Source: Bacteroidales bacterium (GTDB taxonomy: Bacteria > Bacteroidota > Bacteroidia > Bacteroidales > UBA4417). Taken from it: a stretch of 15,087 nt of DNA. This document shows, one piece after another, positions 1 to 6,434 of the stretch. Positions within the stretch are counted from its first letter, which is position 1. Each line of letters begins with the position of its first letter. Where the stretch lies: the NCBI GenBank assembly GCA_025350385.1, contig JANXXZ010000083.1, forward strand, positions 1 to 15,087, written 5' to 3'. Position numbers and translations under genes: made by a program. The notes under the pieces are model-generated. The model saw only the letters and a list, made by a program, of their open reading frames with translations, did no database searches and had not been told where the DNA came from.

Positions 1-81
1 TACCTGTCTGTTTTCAAGCATTTTAACCTTTTCCCGCTTGAAAGCTTCACTGAAGGTTCTTCTTACTTTTTTCTGATCCAT
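1..81 (-). CDS. IS3-type transposase OrfA, N-terminal fragment
   Basis: The minus strand from 81 down to the window edge reads 27 codons without a stop, beginning MDQKKVRRTFSEAFKREK. This matches the start of the helix-turn-helix transposase protein (OrfA) of IS3-family and related elements, where R-R-x-F-S-x-x-F-K leads into the DNA-binding helices. In the family this protein binds the element ends and, by frameshifting with OrfB, helps form the active transposase. The rest lies outside the window, so it is unknown whether the element is intact. The ATG is the natural family start, and the preceding minus-strand sequence is AT-rich, as expected for the short leader between an IS end and its first gene. 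The family call is good; the IS subgroup cannot be told. Confidence 0.72.
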   Translation of the reverse strand, partial: MDQKKVRRTFSEAFKREKVKMLENRQV

Positions 82-141
82 TTTTGACAAATTGTAAAGT
101 TATTAACTAAACTTCTTGTCAACCTATATCATGATAGGACA
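82..141 (-). mobile_element. Probable IS leader and terminal inverted repeat
   Basis: Between the transposase start and about position 141 lies a short AT-rich leader. Read on the minus strand from 141, it begins TGTCCTATCATGATATAGG, and TTGACAAGAAG follows directly. A near-palindrome beginning TGT and followed by TTGACA is what one expects of an IS terminal repeat carrying the transposase promoter. The other end of the element lies outside the window, so neither the repeat nor a target-site duplication can be confirmed. The boundary is an inference. Confidence 0.35.
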
Positions 142-204
142 TTTGCCCTTTTTCGGTTCCGTTGCAAAAGGCTGAACCTTATCTGATTTATCTGAAGCTC
201 CCAT

Positions 205-480
205 TTACTTAAGGACATCCTTGAGTTGGCTGATGTAAATCCTGCTATTAACCAGTTCGCCGACGTAATACTCGCACAAGGACTCAGGTTCCGGTTTGGT
301 CATTTTAATTTTTGTCATCTCAATGCAGGATATTATTGGTTGTTTAATGAGAATTTTAAGAACGAATTCGAAGTGCCGTTTTTGGTAACATAGTACATCT
401 GAGCGATCCGAAAGATAATATTTCCGTGGTTTATAATTTAGCAAAGGCTGGTGAAGGTTATCGGCAGTTGTCAGCATCAT
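205..480 (-). CDS. Hypothetical protein, doubtful
   Basis: This 91-codon minus-strand reading frame overlaps the end of the upstream small lipoprotein gene by ATGA, the arrangement typical of translational coupling. That overlap is its only positive evidence. The protein has no signal peptide, membrane segment or recognisable motif, and its composition is unremarkable, with scattered Lys, Tyr and Ile. Internal methionines near residues 55 and 60 (MTKIKMTK) offer a shorter alternative. It lies between a small membrane protein and an IS end, where decayed genes are common. I do not recognise it, and it could be a chance frame. Confidence 0.22.
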   Translation of the reverse strand: MMLTTADNLHQPLLNYKPRKYYLSDRSDVLCYQKRHFEFVLKILIKQPIISCIEMTKIKMTKPEPESLCEYYVGELVNSRIYISQLKDVLK

Positions 481-755
481 TTTCGGGAAGCATAACTACC
501 TCCGCCGCCGCAAAAAAGAATCGCAAGCCCCAGTACGAATCCCAACCAATAAAATAAGCCGGAATTATGAGCGGCGTACAATCCCAGATGCGTCCCAAAT
601 AGTTTAGCAAGAAGTATAAGAGGGGAAGTGAAACCATGGGCAATACCAAAAAAGAAACCATATTCCTCATGTGTCATTCCAATAGGAGCGCAGGATGTAA
701 GAAGAAACATAATAAACAATATGTACAAACTGATAAATATTTTTTTTGCTCCCAT
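477..755 (-). CDS. Small conserved lipoprotein/membrane protein
   Basis: The 92-residue product starts with a hydrophobic stretch ending in L-T-S-C (Cys22), a good lipobox, so it is probably a lipoprotein or a protein with an N-terminal membrane anchor. After it come a G-F-F-F-G-I-A-H-G-F motif (33-42), a hydrophobic segment (about 43-56), an N-S-G-L-F-Y-W-L-G-F motif (64-73) and a glycine-rich C-terminus (83-87). The layout of a GFFxGIxHG block, then (N/H)NSGxxYxxGF, then a glycine run resembles small uncharacterised membrane proteins found in many bacteria. Function is unknown. The minus-strand leader has AAAAAGAG just before the ATG, a rare plausible ribosome site here. The gene appears to stand alone, next to an IS. 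Confidence 0.68.
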   Translation of the reverse strand: MGAKKIFISLYILFIMFLLTSCAPIGMTHEEYGFFFGIAHGFTSPLILLAKLFGTHLGLYAAHNSGLFYWLGFVLGLAILFCGGGGSYASRK

Positions 756-1179
756 ACTCTTTTTACCTGTTAAATGATCTAGTTCAGTTTTTATATATTG
801 TAGATTAAAACTTTCTGGAAAAAGTACCTAGGGTCAGGTTCCTGGTGTCAACAGCTAACTTAAGTTTTTCTTAGGTTCAAGCATTTTTTTTGTACGTGCA
901 TAATTTTGATCTGGCATTGAACCCGGCACCTGGAACATGGGACCTTCGCCTGGTTTGAGTTTATTACCCGAATTGTTTTCTACATTTTACCAAACCAGAA
1001 CCCATGATTTCAACCCGAAGGAGATGAAAAGTGTCTGATTCTTTCGTTTTGTAAAGATATACCTTGGGATTTATAGAATTGATTGAGTCCGGTTATTGTA
1101 ATACAAAGGTGAAAATTAATGACTATATTATTGTTAAACAATTCTATAAAAAAGTTATATAAATCACATGTCAACCGAA

Positions 1180-1247
1180 AGGTTCATGAAAGCATATTAG
1201 TTGTGGCAGACATCCGGATGAACCTGAGTTCAAAAGAATCTTTTGAA
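1180..1247. repeat. Nested inverted repeats, possible structured RNA or small mobile-element remnant
   Basis: AGGTTCAT at 1180-1187 is repeated inverted as ATGAACCT at 1218-1225. Directly after comes a perfect hairpin, TTCAAAAG-AAT-CTTTTGAA (1229-1247). The first pair encloses a CATCCGGATG palindrome. No T-tract follows either stem, so they do not look like terminators. Whether they form RNA or are chance in AT-rich DNA cannot be told by eye. Confidence 0.35.
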
Positions 1248-1291
1248 TTATTTGTACTTAATCACCCTGTCAAGAAATGAATTAATTATCA

Positions 1292-1443
1292 GGTATACAG
1301 TATTTTAACCATAAAGCGCACTAAGAAGGCACAAAGCGGACAAATTGTAAAATAAAAGCTAAATAGCTAATATTTAGGGCTTTGTGTTCTTTGTGATTTA
1401 CCATTGTGAACTTTGTGGTTAAATCATTTATCTGTATATCACC
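1292..1443. repeat. Large imperfect inverted repeat with CACAAAG blocks
   Basis: The left arm (1292-1337) holds GGTATACAG, then TTAACCATAAAG, then GGCACAAAG. The right arm (about 1380-1443) holds the same blocks inverted and in reverse order: CTTTGTGTTC, CTTTGTGGTTAA, CTGTATATCACC. About 40 AT-rich bases separate the arms. Ordered pairing of several blocks is unlikely to be chance. Palindromic stretches rich in CTTTGTG/CACAAAG occur between genes in Bacteroidota genomes. I read this as an intergenic palindromic repeat or a MITE-like remnant. No flanking duplication was recognised. Confidence 0.6.
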
Positions 1444-1601
1444 GTATTAATAAAGTAATTAGTTACAATTCTTTTAATTGATGAATGACATACAATAAAT
1501 TGTAATACAGGTTTTTAACCCCGTATTTCTCAGAATGTTACTTCCGGTTCCGTACTGGTTGGAAGCAGCCATTTTTTTGCTAGGTTTGCTTAAAAAAGCG
1601 T

Positions 1602-1784
1602 ATGCTTACCAGACAAAGATTACCTGATATAATTGTAATTGCCGTTTTAGGGCTCTTCCTGATCCTGCTGAACTATACCGGGAAAACCGGAATTATCTCC
1701 GACTTCCCGTTTATATTCCTTCTAATCATGTACTTTGTCGGTCGGGCTGTTACCTGGTATATCATCAGCCAGCATGAGGAATGA
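1602..1784 (+). CDS. Small two-helix membrane protein
   Basis: This 60-residue protein starts MLTRQRLPD, a short positively charged cytoplasmic end, followed by two hydrophobic helices (about 9-25 and 35-53) joined by a short loop containing TGKTGIISDFP. It ends in a charged tail. By the positive-inside rule the N-terminus is cytoplasmic. No domain is recognised. The sharply alternating charged and hydrophobic pattern is more protein-like than a random frame, and the overlapping minus-strand frame is less convincing. The gene stands alone, with an AT-rich leader and no Shine-Dalgarno site. Function is unknown. Confidence 0.5.
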   Translation: MLTRQRLPDIIVIAVLGLFLILLNYTGKTGIISDFPFIFLLIMYFVGRAVTWYIISQHEE

Positions 1785-1808
1785 AGAGTTGTTGTCTTCA
1801 GGAATTCA

Positions 1809-1853
1809 GATTGTGCGATTGAGGTAAAGGAAATAATTAATGGTTGCACAATC
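1809..1853. repeat. Short inverted repeat GATTGTGC/GCACAATC
   Basis: GATTGTGC at 1809-1816 is repeated inverted at 1846-1853, with a 29-base spacer. It lies just downstream of the small membrane protein gene and has no T-tract, so it is not a standard terminator. It may be a protein-binding site or chance. Confidence 0.25.
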
Positions 1854-1900
1854 ACTATGAACGCAATTATCTGTTACTATCACCATGTTATCCACTTTTC

Positions 1901-1932
1901 AAAAAAATACCGGCTCCCATTCGGAATGCCGG
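1901..1932 (-). terminator. Rho-independent terminator of the minus-strand membrane protein gene
   Basis: Read on the minus strand, the stem CCGGC-A-TTCC, loop GAAT, GGGA-GCCGG is followed by TA and seven T residues (1907-1901). It lies about 25 bases past the stop codon of the gene ending at 1958, exactly where a terminator is expected. The strong GC stem and the T-run make this a confident call. Confidence 0.8.
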
Positions 1933-1957
1933 CACATCGAAATAGTCCACCACCAGT

Positions 1958-2308
1958 CTACTTCTGTTGTTCTTTTTCTTCCGGGTAGTTATTGTTTCTG
2001 AATTTCTCAATCAGAAAATCCACAATGAGGGCGGCACCGCCGAAGATAAAAGCCATGGAGAAGTAAGCCACCTCAGGGCTTAGAATGTCATATTTTGCCA
2101 ATGCTTCGGCAATCAGCAGTCCCAGTCCGACACCAAAGAGGAGCAGACCCCATTTTAGCGTTGAATAGCACTGTTTTTCCTGTCCGAAAATGGATGAATC
2201 ACGGCCACTCTGTATCAGGGCCATTCTTTCTTTTTTGCGATACGACAGGTAAACAATCCCAAGTATCATAGCAAAAACAGAAACCGGAACTACGATGTCA
2301 GCTTGCAT
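1958..2308 (-). CDS. DUF6249-like membrane protein
   Basis: The 116-residue protein has an N-terminal membrane helix (4-23), a positively charged cytoplasmic linker (YRKKERMALIQSG, 23-35), two further helices (about 51-70 and 80-101) and a hydrophilic Lys/Glu-rich tail. A helix, then a basic region with an ALIQSG-type motif, then two helices is the layout of the DUF6249 family. That family is common in Bacteroidota and is often encoded next to an ECF sigma factor, as here, with the sigma gene divergent across 389 bases. The family's role is unknown; the gene neighbourhood suggests a link to sigma-dependent envelope regulation, which is inference. The ATG at 2308 has no Shine-Dalgarno site. 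A terminator follows the gene. Confidence 0.7.
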   Translation of the reverse strand: MQADIVVPVSVFAMILGIVYLSYRKKERMALIQSGRDSSIFGQEKQCYSTLKWGLLLFGVGLGLLIAEALAKYDILSPEVAYFSMAFIFGGAALIVDFLIEKFRNNNYPEEKEQQK

Positions 2309-2540
2309 AATTTTGTGAATTAAAAGGTTTTACAATTTGTTTTCCGGGTTTATGACGCAGTGAATCCGATACGGTTACAAAAAAGGAAAAACATTTTAGA
2401 ACTCTTGTTATCAAGGAAGAGATCGGAATAGTAATATGGGAAACCGGGAACAACGGCTGGAAAAATTCCGGTCATTGATCAGGATGTGAATCCTTCCATA
2501 CATTTTTCCCTGGCTCAGCCCCTGGCATGCCCTATCACCT

Positions 2541-2573
2541 GTCCCTTTTCACTTGTCCCTTTTCACTTGTCCC
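2541..2573. repeat. 14-base tandem repeat
   Basis: The unit GTCCCTTTTCACTT occurs twice exactly at 2541-2554 and 2555-2568, followed by a partial third copy, GTCCC. It lies between divergent genes, upstream of the sigma factor promoter region. Such short tandem units can change in copy number by slippage. Any regulatory effect is speculative. Confidence 0.7.
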
Positions 2574-2601
2574 CGAGAAAGCTACTAATCAATTTTAATT
2601 C

Positions 2602-2631
2602 ATTGTTTACACATGTTTCATGTATAATTTG
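2602..2631 (+). promoter_or_regulatory. Candidate promoter of the sigma factor gene
   Basis: ATTG at 2602-2605 and TATAATTTG at 2623-2631 resemble the Bacteroidota -33 TTTG and -7 TAnnTTTG elements at roughly the usual spacing. The -7 match is imperfect because it has one extra base. The start codon lies 66 bases downstream. Confidence 0.35.
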
Positions 2632-2697
2632 AACTAATCCGGGAAATCTTTGTAATTTAGTTGTAACCAATGAAACGACCTTGCGTCAAAACCCCGG

Positions 2698-3267
2698 ATG
2701 AAGGAACAGGACGACATTTACCACGTGCAGCGTGTACTTGCTGGAAATACTGCAGCATACGCTGTCCTGGTCGACCGGCATAAGGATCTGGCCTTTAACA
2801 TTGCCCTTAAAATTGTCCGACGCCGGGAAGATGCCGAGGAAATAGCACAGGACGCATTTATTAAAGCTTACCAGTCATTACGTTCTTTTAAAGGAGATTC
2901 GAAATTCAGCACCTGGTTATACCGGATTGTTTATAATGCTGCCATTTCACATACCCGTAAGAAACAGCAGGAATTTACAACCATCGACGACCGGGTAATG
3001 AGCGGTACAACCGAAGACGAGATCATTGAAGACCTCGATCGGGTGAATACCGATGAACAGGCCCGCATGGTAAATATTGCCATTGATCACCTGCCGCCCG
3101 ACGAAGGCGCCCTGGTGACGCTCTTTTATATGGAAGAAAATTCCATTGAGGATATAAGCCATATAACTGGGCTCACAGCATCGAACGTGAAAGTTAAGCT
3201 GCATCGTATCCGTAAAAAACTATACGATGATCTGCAGCAAATGATGAAGAAGTCTGTGTTGGTATAA
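2698..3267 (+). CDS. ECF-family RNA polymerase sigma factor
   Basis: The 189-residue protein is a typical group 4 (sigma-70 RpoE-like) sigma factor. Region 2 spans about 20-88 and carries the hallmark DAEEIAQDAFIKAY (45-58) and a KFSTWLYRIVYNAA stretch (69-82), which bind core polymerase and the -10 element. An acidic linker (about 96-120, rich in Glu and Asp) leads to region 4 (121-176). There, LPPDEGALVTLFYMEE and the helix-turn-helix ISHITGLTASNVKVKLHRIRKK (153-174) recognise the -35 element. Length and domain order are complete. The next gene starts 35 bases downstream and encodes a membrane protein, the classic sigma/anti-sigma order. The stimulus it answers to cannot be read from sequence. 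Confidence 0.96.
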   Translation: MKEQDDIYHVQRVLAGNTAAYAVLVDRHKDLAFNIALKIVRRREDAEEIAQDAFIKAYQSLRSFKGDSKFSTWLYRIVYNAAISHTRKKQQEFTTIDDRVMSGTTEDEIIEDLDRVNTDEQARMVNIAIDHLPPDEGALVTLFYMEENSIEDISHITGLTASNVKVKLHRIRKKLYDDLQQMMKKSVLV

Positions 3268-3272
3268 ATTCG

Positions 3273-3280
3273 TACTTTTG
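3273..3280 (+). promoter_or_regulatory. Candidate internal -7 element TACTTTTG
   Basis: An exact match to the Bacteroidota -7 consensus TAnnTTTG lies just after the sigma factor stop codon and 22 bases ahead of the next ATG. No clear -33 partner is visible, so it may be chance. If real, the downstream gene could be made apart from the sigma factor. Confidence 0.3.
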
Positions 3281-3302
3281 TAAATAGTTAATTAAAGAAT
3301 CC

Positions 3303-3731
3303 ATGGCAACGAAGGAACTACAGCATGATGAAGCTATCCGGCGGTTATTAAGCCGCACAAAGCTGGAAATGCCGTCGGACGATTTCACCTACCGCCTGAT
3401 GGAGCGCGTTACCGCTGAACCTGAACCAGCCAAAGGCTGGCTCATCCGATATCAGTGGATAGTGTTGTTCGCAGCTTTCAGTGTAGCAGTTCTTTTGTTA
3501 TTCTTCCCGGTATGGTCGTGGTTCGGGCTTGAATTTACCCCCGTTAAGTTTTTACTTTTCTATACCGGCGAAGCCTTCAGGATTTCAGCCCTTTGGTTGG
3601 GCGAAACACTCAGTCGCTTGGGCAATATGGGGAAAATGATGTATCTGCTCCCAGTTTCAGTTGCTATCCTGTTGCTTGTTTCAGTTGACCAGGCCCTCAA
3701 ACGGCCGGCTCATGCTGCAAAACAAGCCTGA
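3303..3731 (+). CDS. Membrane protein, possible anti-sigma factor
   Basis: This 142-residue protein has a soluble N-terminal segment (1-45) with the pattern DEAIRRLLSRTKLEMPSDDF, then three hydrophobic segments (about 51-73, 81-100 and 112-128) and a short basic tail. Many Bacteroidota ECF sigma genes are followed by a membrane protein whose N-terminal helix binds the sigma factor. Position (35 bases after the sigma gene, same strand, shared terminator) supports that role. The zinc-binding HxxxCxxC motif of the ZAS anti-sigma family is absent, and there are no cysteines at all. If it inhibits the sigma factor, it does so by another contact. The assignment rests on context and is moderate. Confidence 0.6.
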   Translation: MATKELQHDEAIRRLLSRTKLEMPSDDFTYRLMERVTAEPEPAKGWLIRYQWIVLFAAFSVAVLLLFFPVWSWFGLEFTPVKFLLFYTGEAFRISALWLGETLSRLGNMGKMMYLLPVSVAILLLVSVDQALKRPAHAAKQA

Positions 3732-3759
3732 AAAATAATACCTTACTTTTCATTTTTTT

Positions 3760-3797
3760 AACCGGCAGCTTTCATTCGCTGCCGGTTTGTTTTTTAT
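3760..3797 (+). terminator. Strong rho-independent terminator of the sigma factor operon
   Basis: A perfect 10-base stem, AACCGGCAGC (3760-3769) with GCTGCCGGTT (3778-3787), encloses an eight-base loop and is followed by TGTTTTTTAT. It lies 28 bases after the stop codon of the membrane protein gene. Some A residues and T-runs lie before the stem, but the downstream T-tract fixes the direction as plus strand. The next gene begins only 14 bases past it. Confidence 0.92.
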
Positions 3798-3804
3798 ACC
3801 TTTA
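3797..3804 (+). promoter_or_regulatory. Candidate -7 element TACCTTTA of the FN3K-family gene
   Basis: TACCTTTA differs from TAnnTTTG only in the last base. It ends seven bases before the ATG at 3812. Transcription would start at or next to the start codon, giving a leaderless or nearly leaderless mRNA. It abuts the terminator of the preceding operon. No -33 element is obvious. Confidence 0.38.
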
Positions 3805-3811
3805 CTTTCAC

Positions 3812-4693
3812 ATGTTCCCAACAACAGTCATACAACGAATTGAGACCTTCCTGTCCGGTAAAATAGGTAAGTCTGTGCAATTACTATCAACTACCCCATT
3901 AGGCGGCGGCTGTATCAATGAATCCGCCAAAATCAGCACAAGTTCAGGCAACTATTTTGTTAAGTATAACACAGCTTCCAAATTCCCGGGTATGTTCGGG
4001 AAAGAAGCGCTTGGGCTGCAGTTGCTTGATGCTGCCTCCGAAATCAGAGTTCCCGAAGTTCTGCATCATGATATAGCCGGGGAGTATTCATTCCTGCTTC
4101 TTGAATATATGAGTGAAGGCACCCGGAAACCGGATTTCTGGCACTCCTTTGGACGTTCTTTAGCTGCTCTTCACCGGCATACGCAGCCCTTATTCGGGCT
4201 TGATCATGATAACTTTATGGGTTCCCTGCCACAAAGCAACCGTCAGCATGCCGACTGGATCCGTTTTTTCATCGAAGAACGGCTCGAACCACAGGTAAGG
4301 ATTGCCAGGGAGAAAGGCGAAATCTCACTACTGCAGGTGAAGCAATTTGAGAGGCTATACAATAGGCTGGGCGGAATAATCCCGGAAGAAAAACCCGCAC
4401 TGCTCCATGGGGACCTGTGGAACGGGAATTACATGGTTGATGAAACCGGGAATGCATGCCTTATTGACCCGGCGGTATATTATGGCCACCGTGAGATTGA
4501 TATTGCCATGACCCGTCTTTTCGGCGGGTTTCCCAATGAATTTTATGGGAATTACCACGATGCCTTCCCGTTGGAAAAAGGATGGGAAAACAGGATAGAT
4601 CTCTTTAACCTGTATCCATTGTTAATCCATGTGAACCTATTTGGAGGAGGCTATGCTTCGCAGGTTAAAAATATTATTCAACGATATTCATAG
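3812..4693 (+). CDS. Fructosamine-3-kinase/ketosamine-3-kinase family protein
   Basis: The 293-residue protein belongs to the fructosamine kinase family, which phosphorylates sugar adducts on proteins or small amines at the 3-hydroxyl so that they break down (deglycation). Visible family marks are the glycine-rich P-loop GGGCINES (31-38) with Cys34; the ATP-binding lysine in YFVKYN (Lys51) with the paired acidic residue in KEALGL (Glu65); the hinge LLLEYM (95-100); the catalytic loop HGDLWNGN (199-206, Asp201); and the metal-binding LIDPAVYYGHREID (217-230, Asp219). Length matches the family (about 290). It is cytoplasmic with no signal peptide. It stands alone after a strong terminator. The natural substrate of bacterial members is uncertain. 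Confidence 0.95.
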   Translation: MFPTTVIQRIETFLSGKIGKSVQLLSTTPLGGGCINESAKISTSSGNYFVKYNTASKFPGMFGKEALGLQLLDAASEIRVPEVLHHDIAGEYSFLLLEYMSEGTRKPDFWHSFGRSLAALHRHTQPLFGLDHDNFMGSLPQSNRQHADWIRFFIEERLEPQVRIAREKGEISLLQVKQFERLYNRLGGIIPEEKPALLHGDLWNGNYMVDETGNACLIDPAVYYGHREIDIAMTRLFGGFPNEFYGNYHDAFPLEKGWENRIDLFNLYPLLIHVNLFGGGYASQVKNIIQRYS

Positions 4694-4714
4694 TCATCCG
4701 AAACATTCCACCGG

Positions 4715-4742
4715 ATAAGCGGTTATCTCTGCATACGCTTAT
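4715..4742 (+). terminator. Possible weak terminator after the FN3K-family gene
   Basis: ATAAGCG (4715-4721) is repeated inverted as CGCTTAT (4736-4742) around a 14-base loop, and TTCTC follows. The stem is short and the T-tract is interrupted, so termination here is only possible. It lies about 20 bases past the stop codon. Confidence 0.35.
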
Positions 4743-4794
4743 TTCTCAATCCTGTTTAGTTCAGGGGAATTGAGTCTATTATATGTATTTTCAT

Positions 4795-4802
4795 TACCTT
4801 TA
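4795..4802 (+). promoter_or_regulatory. Candidate -7 element TACCTTTA of cydA
   Basis: TACCTTTA, one base off TAnnTTTG, lies 77 bases before the cydA start. A TTG at 4770-4772 is a possible -33 element, but the spacing of 22 bases is longer than usual. The long leader between them shows no clear structure. Confidence 0.3.
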
Positions 4803-4879
4803 AAAACAAATATGTCAATCAATCTGCATTTCAAAACTCCGGAAATTAGCAAATCTAACCACAGAATTTCAATATAAGT

Positions 4880-6259
4880 ATGGAAGTAGAAATTTTAGCC
4901 CGGATCCAGTTTGCATTCACCATCGCATTCCACTACATATACCCGCCTCTCAGCATCGGGCTCGGGCTTATCATGGTGATCATGGAAGGGCTGTACCTGA
5001 AAACCGGGGATAAGATCTATGAAAAAATGACCCGGTTCTGGACCCGCATTTTTGCACTGACTTTTGGAATTGGTGTTGCAACGGGGATTGTGATGGAATT
5101 TGAATTCGGAACCAACTGGGCTACCTATTCAAAATTTGTTGGTGATATTTTTGGGAGTGCGCTGGCTGCTGAAGGCATTTTTGCCTTTGCACTCGAAAGC
5201 GGATTCCTGGGTATATTACTGTTCGGATGGAACCGGGTTAGCAAACGGGTTCATTTTATTGCAACCCTGGGGGTGTGGCTGGGATCCATGTTTTCGGCAG
5301 TGTGGATAGTGGTAGCCAACAGTTGGCAGCAAACTCCCGCAGGATACCATATTGTAGGAACCGGCATAGCTGCCCGGGCCGAAATTACCGATTTCTGGGC
5401 GATGGTTTTCAACCCTTCCAGCGTCGACAGGATATTACATGTATGGGTGGGAGCCATCCTGTCGGGCGCTTTTCTGGTATTGAGCGTTCATGCATATTAC
5501 CTCATCAGGAACCGGTACGCCGAGCTGTCGCAGAAAGCATTCAAAATAGCCCTTGTAGTAGCTGCCGTTTTTTCATTCTCACAGTTGCTCACCGGCCATA
5601 AGTCAGCCGGCGGAGTTGCAGTTAACCAGCCGGCTAAACTAGCCGCTTTCGAAGGACATTTTGACAGCCTTGCTGTTGCCGATATGTACCTTTTCGGCTG
5701 GGTTGACAAGGAACACCAAAAGGTCACCGGTCCGAAAATTCCCGGTGGGCTGAGTTTTCTTACCACCTGGGACTTCAAAGCTCCGGTAAAAGGATTGAAT
5801 TATTTCCCTGCAAACGAACAACCTCCACAGGTAAATGCTGTTTTCCAGTTTTACCACCTTATGATAATACTGGGAGTAACCATGATAGGGCTGACTTTGT
5901 TCGCTTCCTGGCTATGGTGGCGAAAAAAGCTGTTTCACTACCGATGGCTGCTCTGGCTGTTTGTGTTCGCAGTGTTTTTACCGCAGATTGCCAACCAGGT
6001 AGGATGGTTTGCAGCCGAAATGGGCCGTCAGCCCTGGGTGGTTTATGGTTTGCTCCGTACTTCCGATGCTTTCTCAAAAGCGGTATCGGCCAACCAGATT
6101 GTATTCTCACTCTTCATGTTTGTCTTTATCTATGTGCTGCTGTTTGCGCTATTTATATACCTGCTCGACCGCAAAATCAAACACGGGCCCTATGATGAGT
6201 CGGAAGAGGAGGCCCGGCCTTTGCAACATGATATAGCGGAAGTTATTGAGAGCAGGTAA
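4880..6259 (+). CDS. cydA: Cytochrome bd quinol oxidase subunit I
   Basis: The 459-residue membrane protein oxidises quinol at its periplasmic Q-loop and reduces oxygen at hemes b595 and d without pumping protons, a role suited to low oxygen and stress. Key residues match the family: His18 in AFHYIYPP, Glu98 and Glu106 in the AAEGIFAFALES stretch, His187 (ILHVWVGA) and Met381 before GRQPW (382-386) as heme b558 ligands, and Lys253 and Glu258 in AKLAAFEG at the quinol site. The Q-loop after residue 258 is short, about 60 residues before the next helix (from about 321), so this is the short-Q-loop type rather than the E. coli long type. The ATG at 4880 gives the usual N-terminus. The partner gene cydB follows after an unusually long gap. 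Confidence 0.98.
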   Translation: MEVEILARIQFAFTIAFHYIYPPLSIGLGLIMVIMEGLYLKTGDKIYEKMTRFWTRIFALTFGIGVATGIVMEFEFGTNWATYSKFVGDIFGSALAAEGIFAFALESGFLGILLFGWNRVSKRVHFIATLGVWLGSMFSAVWIVVANSWQQTPAGYHIVGTGIAARAEITDFWAMVFNPSSVDRILHVWVGAILSGAFLVLSVHAYYLIRNRYAELSQKAFKIALVVAAVFSFSQLLTGHKSAGGVAVNQPAKLAAFEGHFDSLAVADMYLFGWVDKEHQKVTGPKIPGGLSFLTTWDFKAPVKGLNYFPANEQPPQVNAVFQFYHLMIILGVTMIGLTLFASWLWWRKKLFHYRWLLWLFVFAVFLPQIANQVGWFAAEMGRQPWVVYGLLRTSDAFSKAVSANQIVFSLFMFVFIYVLLFALFIYLLDRKIKHGPYDESEEEARPLQHDIAEVIESR

Positions 6260-6271
6260 TTGTTAAGGACA

Positions 6272-6283
6272 TAACCCGGGTTA
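6272..6283. repeat. Perfect palindrome TAACCCGGGTTA after cydA
   Basis: A perfect 12-base palindrome lies 12 bases past the cydA stop codon. It has no loop and no T-tract, so it is unlikely to be a terminator. It could be a protein-binding site or part of an RNA end. Chance is possible. Confidence 0.35.
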
Positions 6284-6418
6284 GCCATTATTGAAAAAGA
6301 AAGGAAAAACACAAAACATTTAATGAGAAATGAAAAAGGACAGAAGTTTAAGATCCTTTAAAATTTAGCGTTTAGTGTTTAATGTTATTCATTCTTATTC
6401 CTGCAAGAATAAACAGTT

Positions 6419-6434
6419 AATCTGATTTCAGATT
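6419..6434. promoter_or_regulatory. Inverted repeat AATCTGA-TT-TCAGATT ahead of cydB
   Basis: A perfect 7-base inverted repeat with a two-base centre lies in the 249-base gap between cydA and cydB, 74 bases before the cydB ATG. The compact symmetric form resembles a dimeric regulator site. It does not match the FNR box TTGAT-N4-ATCAA. No regulator can be named. Confidence 0.3.

Larger units (their letters stand above)
756..1601. other. Long AT-rich intergenic region with palindromic blocks
   Basis: About 850 bases contain no convincing gene on either strand. The stretch is AT-rich compared with the genes to its right. Two structured parts are listed separately: nested inverted repeats at 1180-1247 and a large inverted repeat at 1292-1443. 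A 30-codon frame at 1535-1627 was judged too weak to call. The proximity of an IS suggests an accessory or decayed segment. Confidence 0.6.
2309..2697. other. Divergent intergenic region between the DUF6249-like and sigma factor genes
   Basis: This 389-base stretch has no gene. It must hold the promoters for both flanking divergent genes. It contains a short 14-base tandem repeat (2541-2573) and a candidate sigma-gene promoter (2602-2631). Nothing else stood out. Confidence 0.6.

Noticed and set aside
458..670. 70-residue hydrophobic minus-strand frame
   Set aside because: It overlaps the better-supported small lipoprotein gene in another frame, and its hydrophobic look follows from that overlap.
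1535..1627. 30-codon plus-strand frame starting MLLPVPYWLEAA
   Set aside because: It is short and overlaps the start of the small two-helix protein in another frame. No family was recognised and it has no ribosome site.
1673..1855. 60-residue minus-strand frame
   Set aside because: It lies opposite the two-helix membrane protein, whose charge and helix pattern is more protein-like.
6419..6434. FNR-type oxygen-response site for cydB
   Set aside because: The sequence does not match TTGAT-N4-ATCAA. It is kept only as an unnamed inverted repeat.
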